Below, piece by piece: positions 22,071-22,518 of a DNA stretch of 22,518 bases. Where the stretch lies: positions 1-22,518 of the forward strand of contig CAAFXE010000273.1 of the NCBI GenBank assembly GCA_900766915.1. The letters run 5' to 3'. A model generated the notes under the pieces. It saw only the letters and a program-made list of their open reading frames with translations. It was not told where the DNA came from and did not search any database. The stretch comes from Lachnospiraceae bacterium (GTDB lineage Bacteria; Bacillota; Clostridia; Lachnospirales; Lachnospiraceae). Within the stretch, counting starts at the first letter, position 1; each line of letters opens with the position of its first letter. The translations under genes were made by a program, and so were the position numbers.

Positions 22071-22518
22071 CTATCCTTCAATACTTCCCGTATTAAGCAA
22101 GAACTCATAAATGTTCACTGTCAAAATTCCGTTCTCATCGTAGTGTGTTGGAACTATATCTTTTGTCACCACAATTTTCTTGAAAGAATCATCTATTTTC
22201 CTAAATGGTCGTATCTCTTGATTTCTTTTTGCTTCATCCGGGAGCGAATAAGCCGACTGAATATAATATCTTGCAGAGCCCAGATTACAAACAAAATCTA
22301 CTTCCAAAGCTTTACGAACTACTTTTCCATCTTTGTCCTTCTCAGCGATTGGCACCACGCCTACATCCACACTATACCCACGCATGCGAAGCTCGTTATA
22401 AATCACATTTTCCATCGAATGTGTCTGCTCAAACTGTCGAAAATTTATTCGTGCATTGCGAAGTCCCAAATCGGAAAAGTAGTATTTCTTTGGTGTTTCA
22501 ATATAAGCCTTTCCTTTA
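22071..22518 (-). CDS. AAA ATPase of the AAA_14/DUF4143 type, C-terminal part (start beyond window)
   Basis: The frame is open from the right edge to a stop at 22071, showing about 149 residues. KGKAYIETPKKYYFSDLGLR marks the start of the DUF4143 C-terminal domain. FEQTHSMENVIYNELRMRGY and the later LEVDFVCNLGSARYYIQSAY form its PD-(D/E)xK-like core (E, D...Q in place of ExK). The tail VNIYEFLLN is typical of these ATPases. The ATP-binding half must lie outside the window. It belongs to the same broad class as the 598-aa ATPase at 10.7-12.5 kb but is a different subfamily. It is upstream of, and on the same strand as, the hipA relic. Confidence 0.8.
   Translation of the reverse strand, partial: KGKAYIETPKKYYFSDLGLRNARINFRQFEQTHSMENVIYNELRMRGYSVDVGVVPIAEKDKDGKVVRKALEVDFVCNLGSARYYIQSAYSLPDEAKRNQEIRPFRKIDDSFKKIVVTKDIVPTHYDENGILTVNIYEFLLNTGSIEG

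Overview
The window reads as chromosomal DNA of an anaerobic, probably motile, Gram-positive Clostridia, most likely a gut-type Lachnospiraceae. The evidence is moderately AT-rich DNA with strong AGGAGG-type ribosome binding sites, a lipoprotein binding protein paired with a chemoreceptor, a second chemoreceptor, a c-di-GMP phosphodiesterase, and small proteins of a type I associate with that family. No rRNA, tRNA, CRISPR array or insertion sequence was seen.

Region 1-5.7 kb (minus strand) is one tightly packed accessory operon. It starts from a small helix-turn-helix gene and continues with a DUF2075-type protein (PD-(D/E)xK nuclease plus superfamily 1-like helicase), a NUDIX hydrolase, an HNH endonuclease and a MazG-like NTP pyrophosphohydrolase. 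After a decayed stretch holding a WYL-domain relic come a YgjP-type metallopeptidase, a small conserved protein and a VOC protein cut by the window edge. Two nucleases together with two nucleotide-cleaning enzymes make this the best candidate here for an undescribed defence-like system.

Region 5.8-6.7 kb (minus) is a cluster of small proteins: a 38-aa Cys-rich peptide, a membrane-anchored Ser-rich and acidic protein, and a frameshifted EF-hand peptide. Region 6.9-9.9 kb (plus) is a two-gene chemosensory unit: a BMP-family lipoprotein and a Cache/HAMP chemoreceptor, with no permease beside them.

Region 10.0-12.6 kb (minus) holds a HipBA remnant, in which the antitoxin is intact and hipA has a large internal deletion, and a large AAA ATPase with a C-terminal PD-(D/E)xK domain. 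The ATPase promoter is overlapped by a perfect 17-bp inverted repeat. Region 12.9-15.1 kb (plus) encodes a membrane Cache, degenerate-GGDEF and intact-EAL c-di-GMP phosphodiesterase.

Region 15.2-21.1 kb (minus) holds an FtsX-type permease, a YwaF/TMEM164-family membrane protein and an ABC ATPase with an unusual N-terminal GAF domain. Upstream and separately terminated is a six-helix chemoreceptor with no large external sensor. The right end (21.3-22.5 kb) has a truncated, frameshifted HipA kinase and the C-terminal part of another ATPase with a DUF4143-like domain. Several relics (WYL, two hipA, a transporter tail, an EF-hand gene) show that the regions between the functional operons are being worn down.
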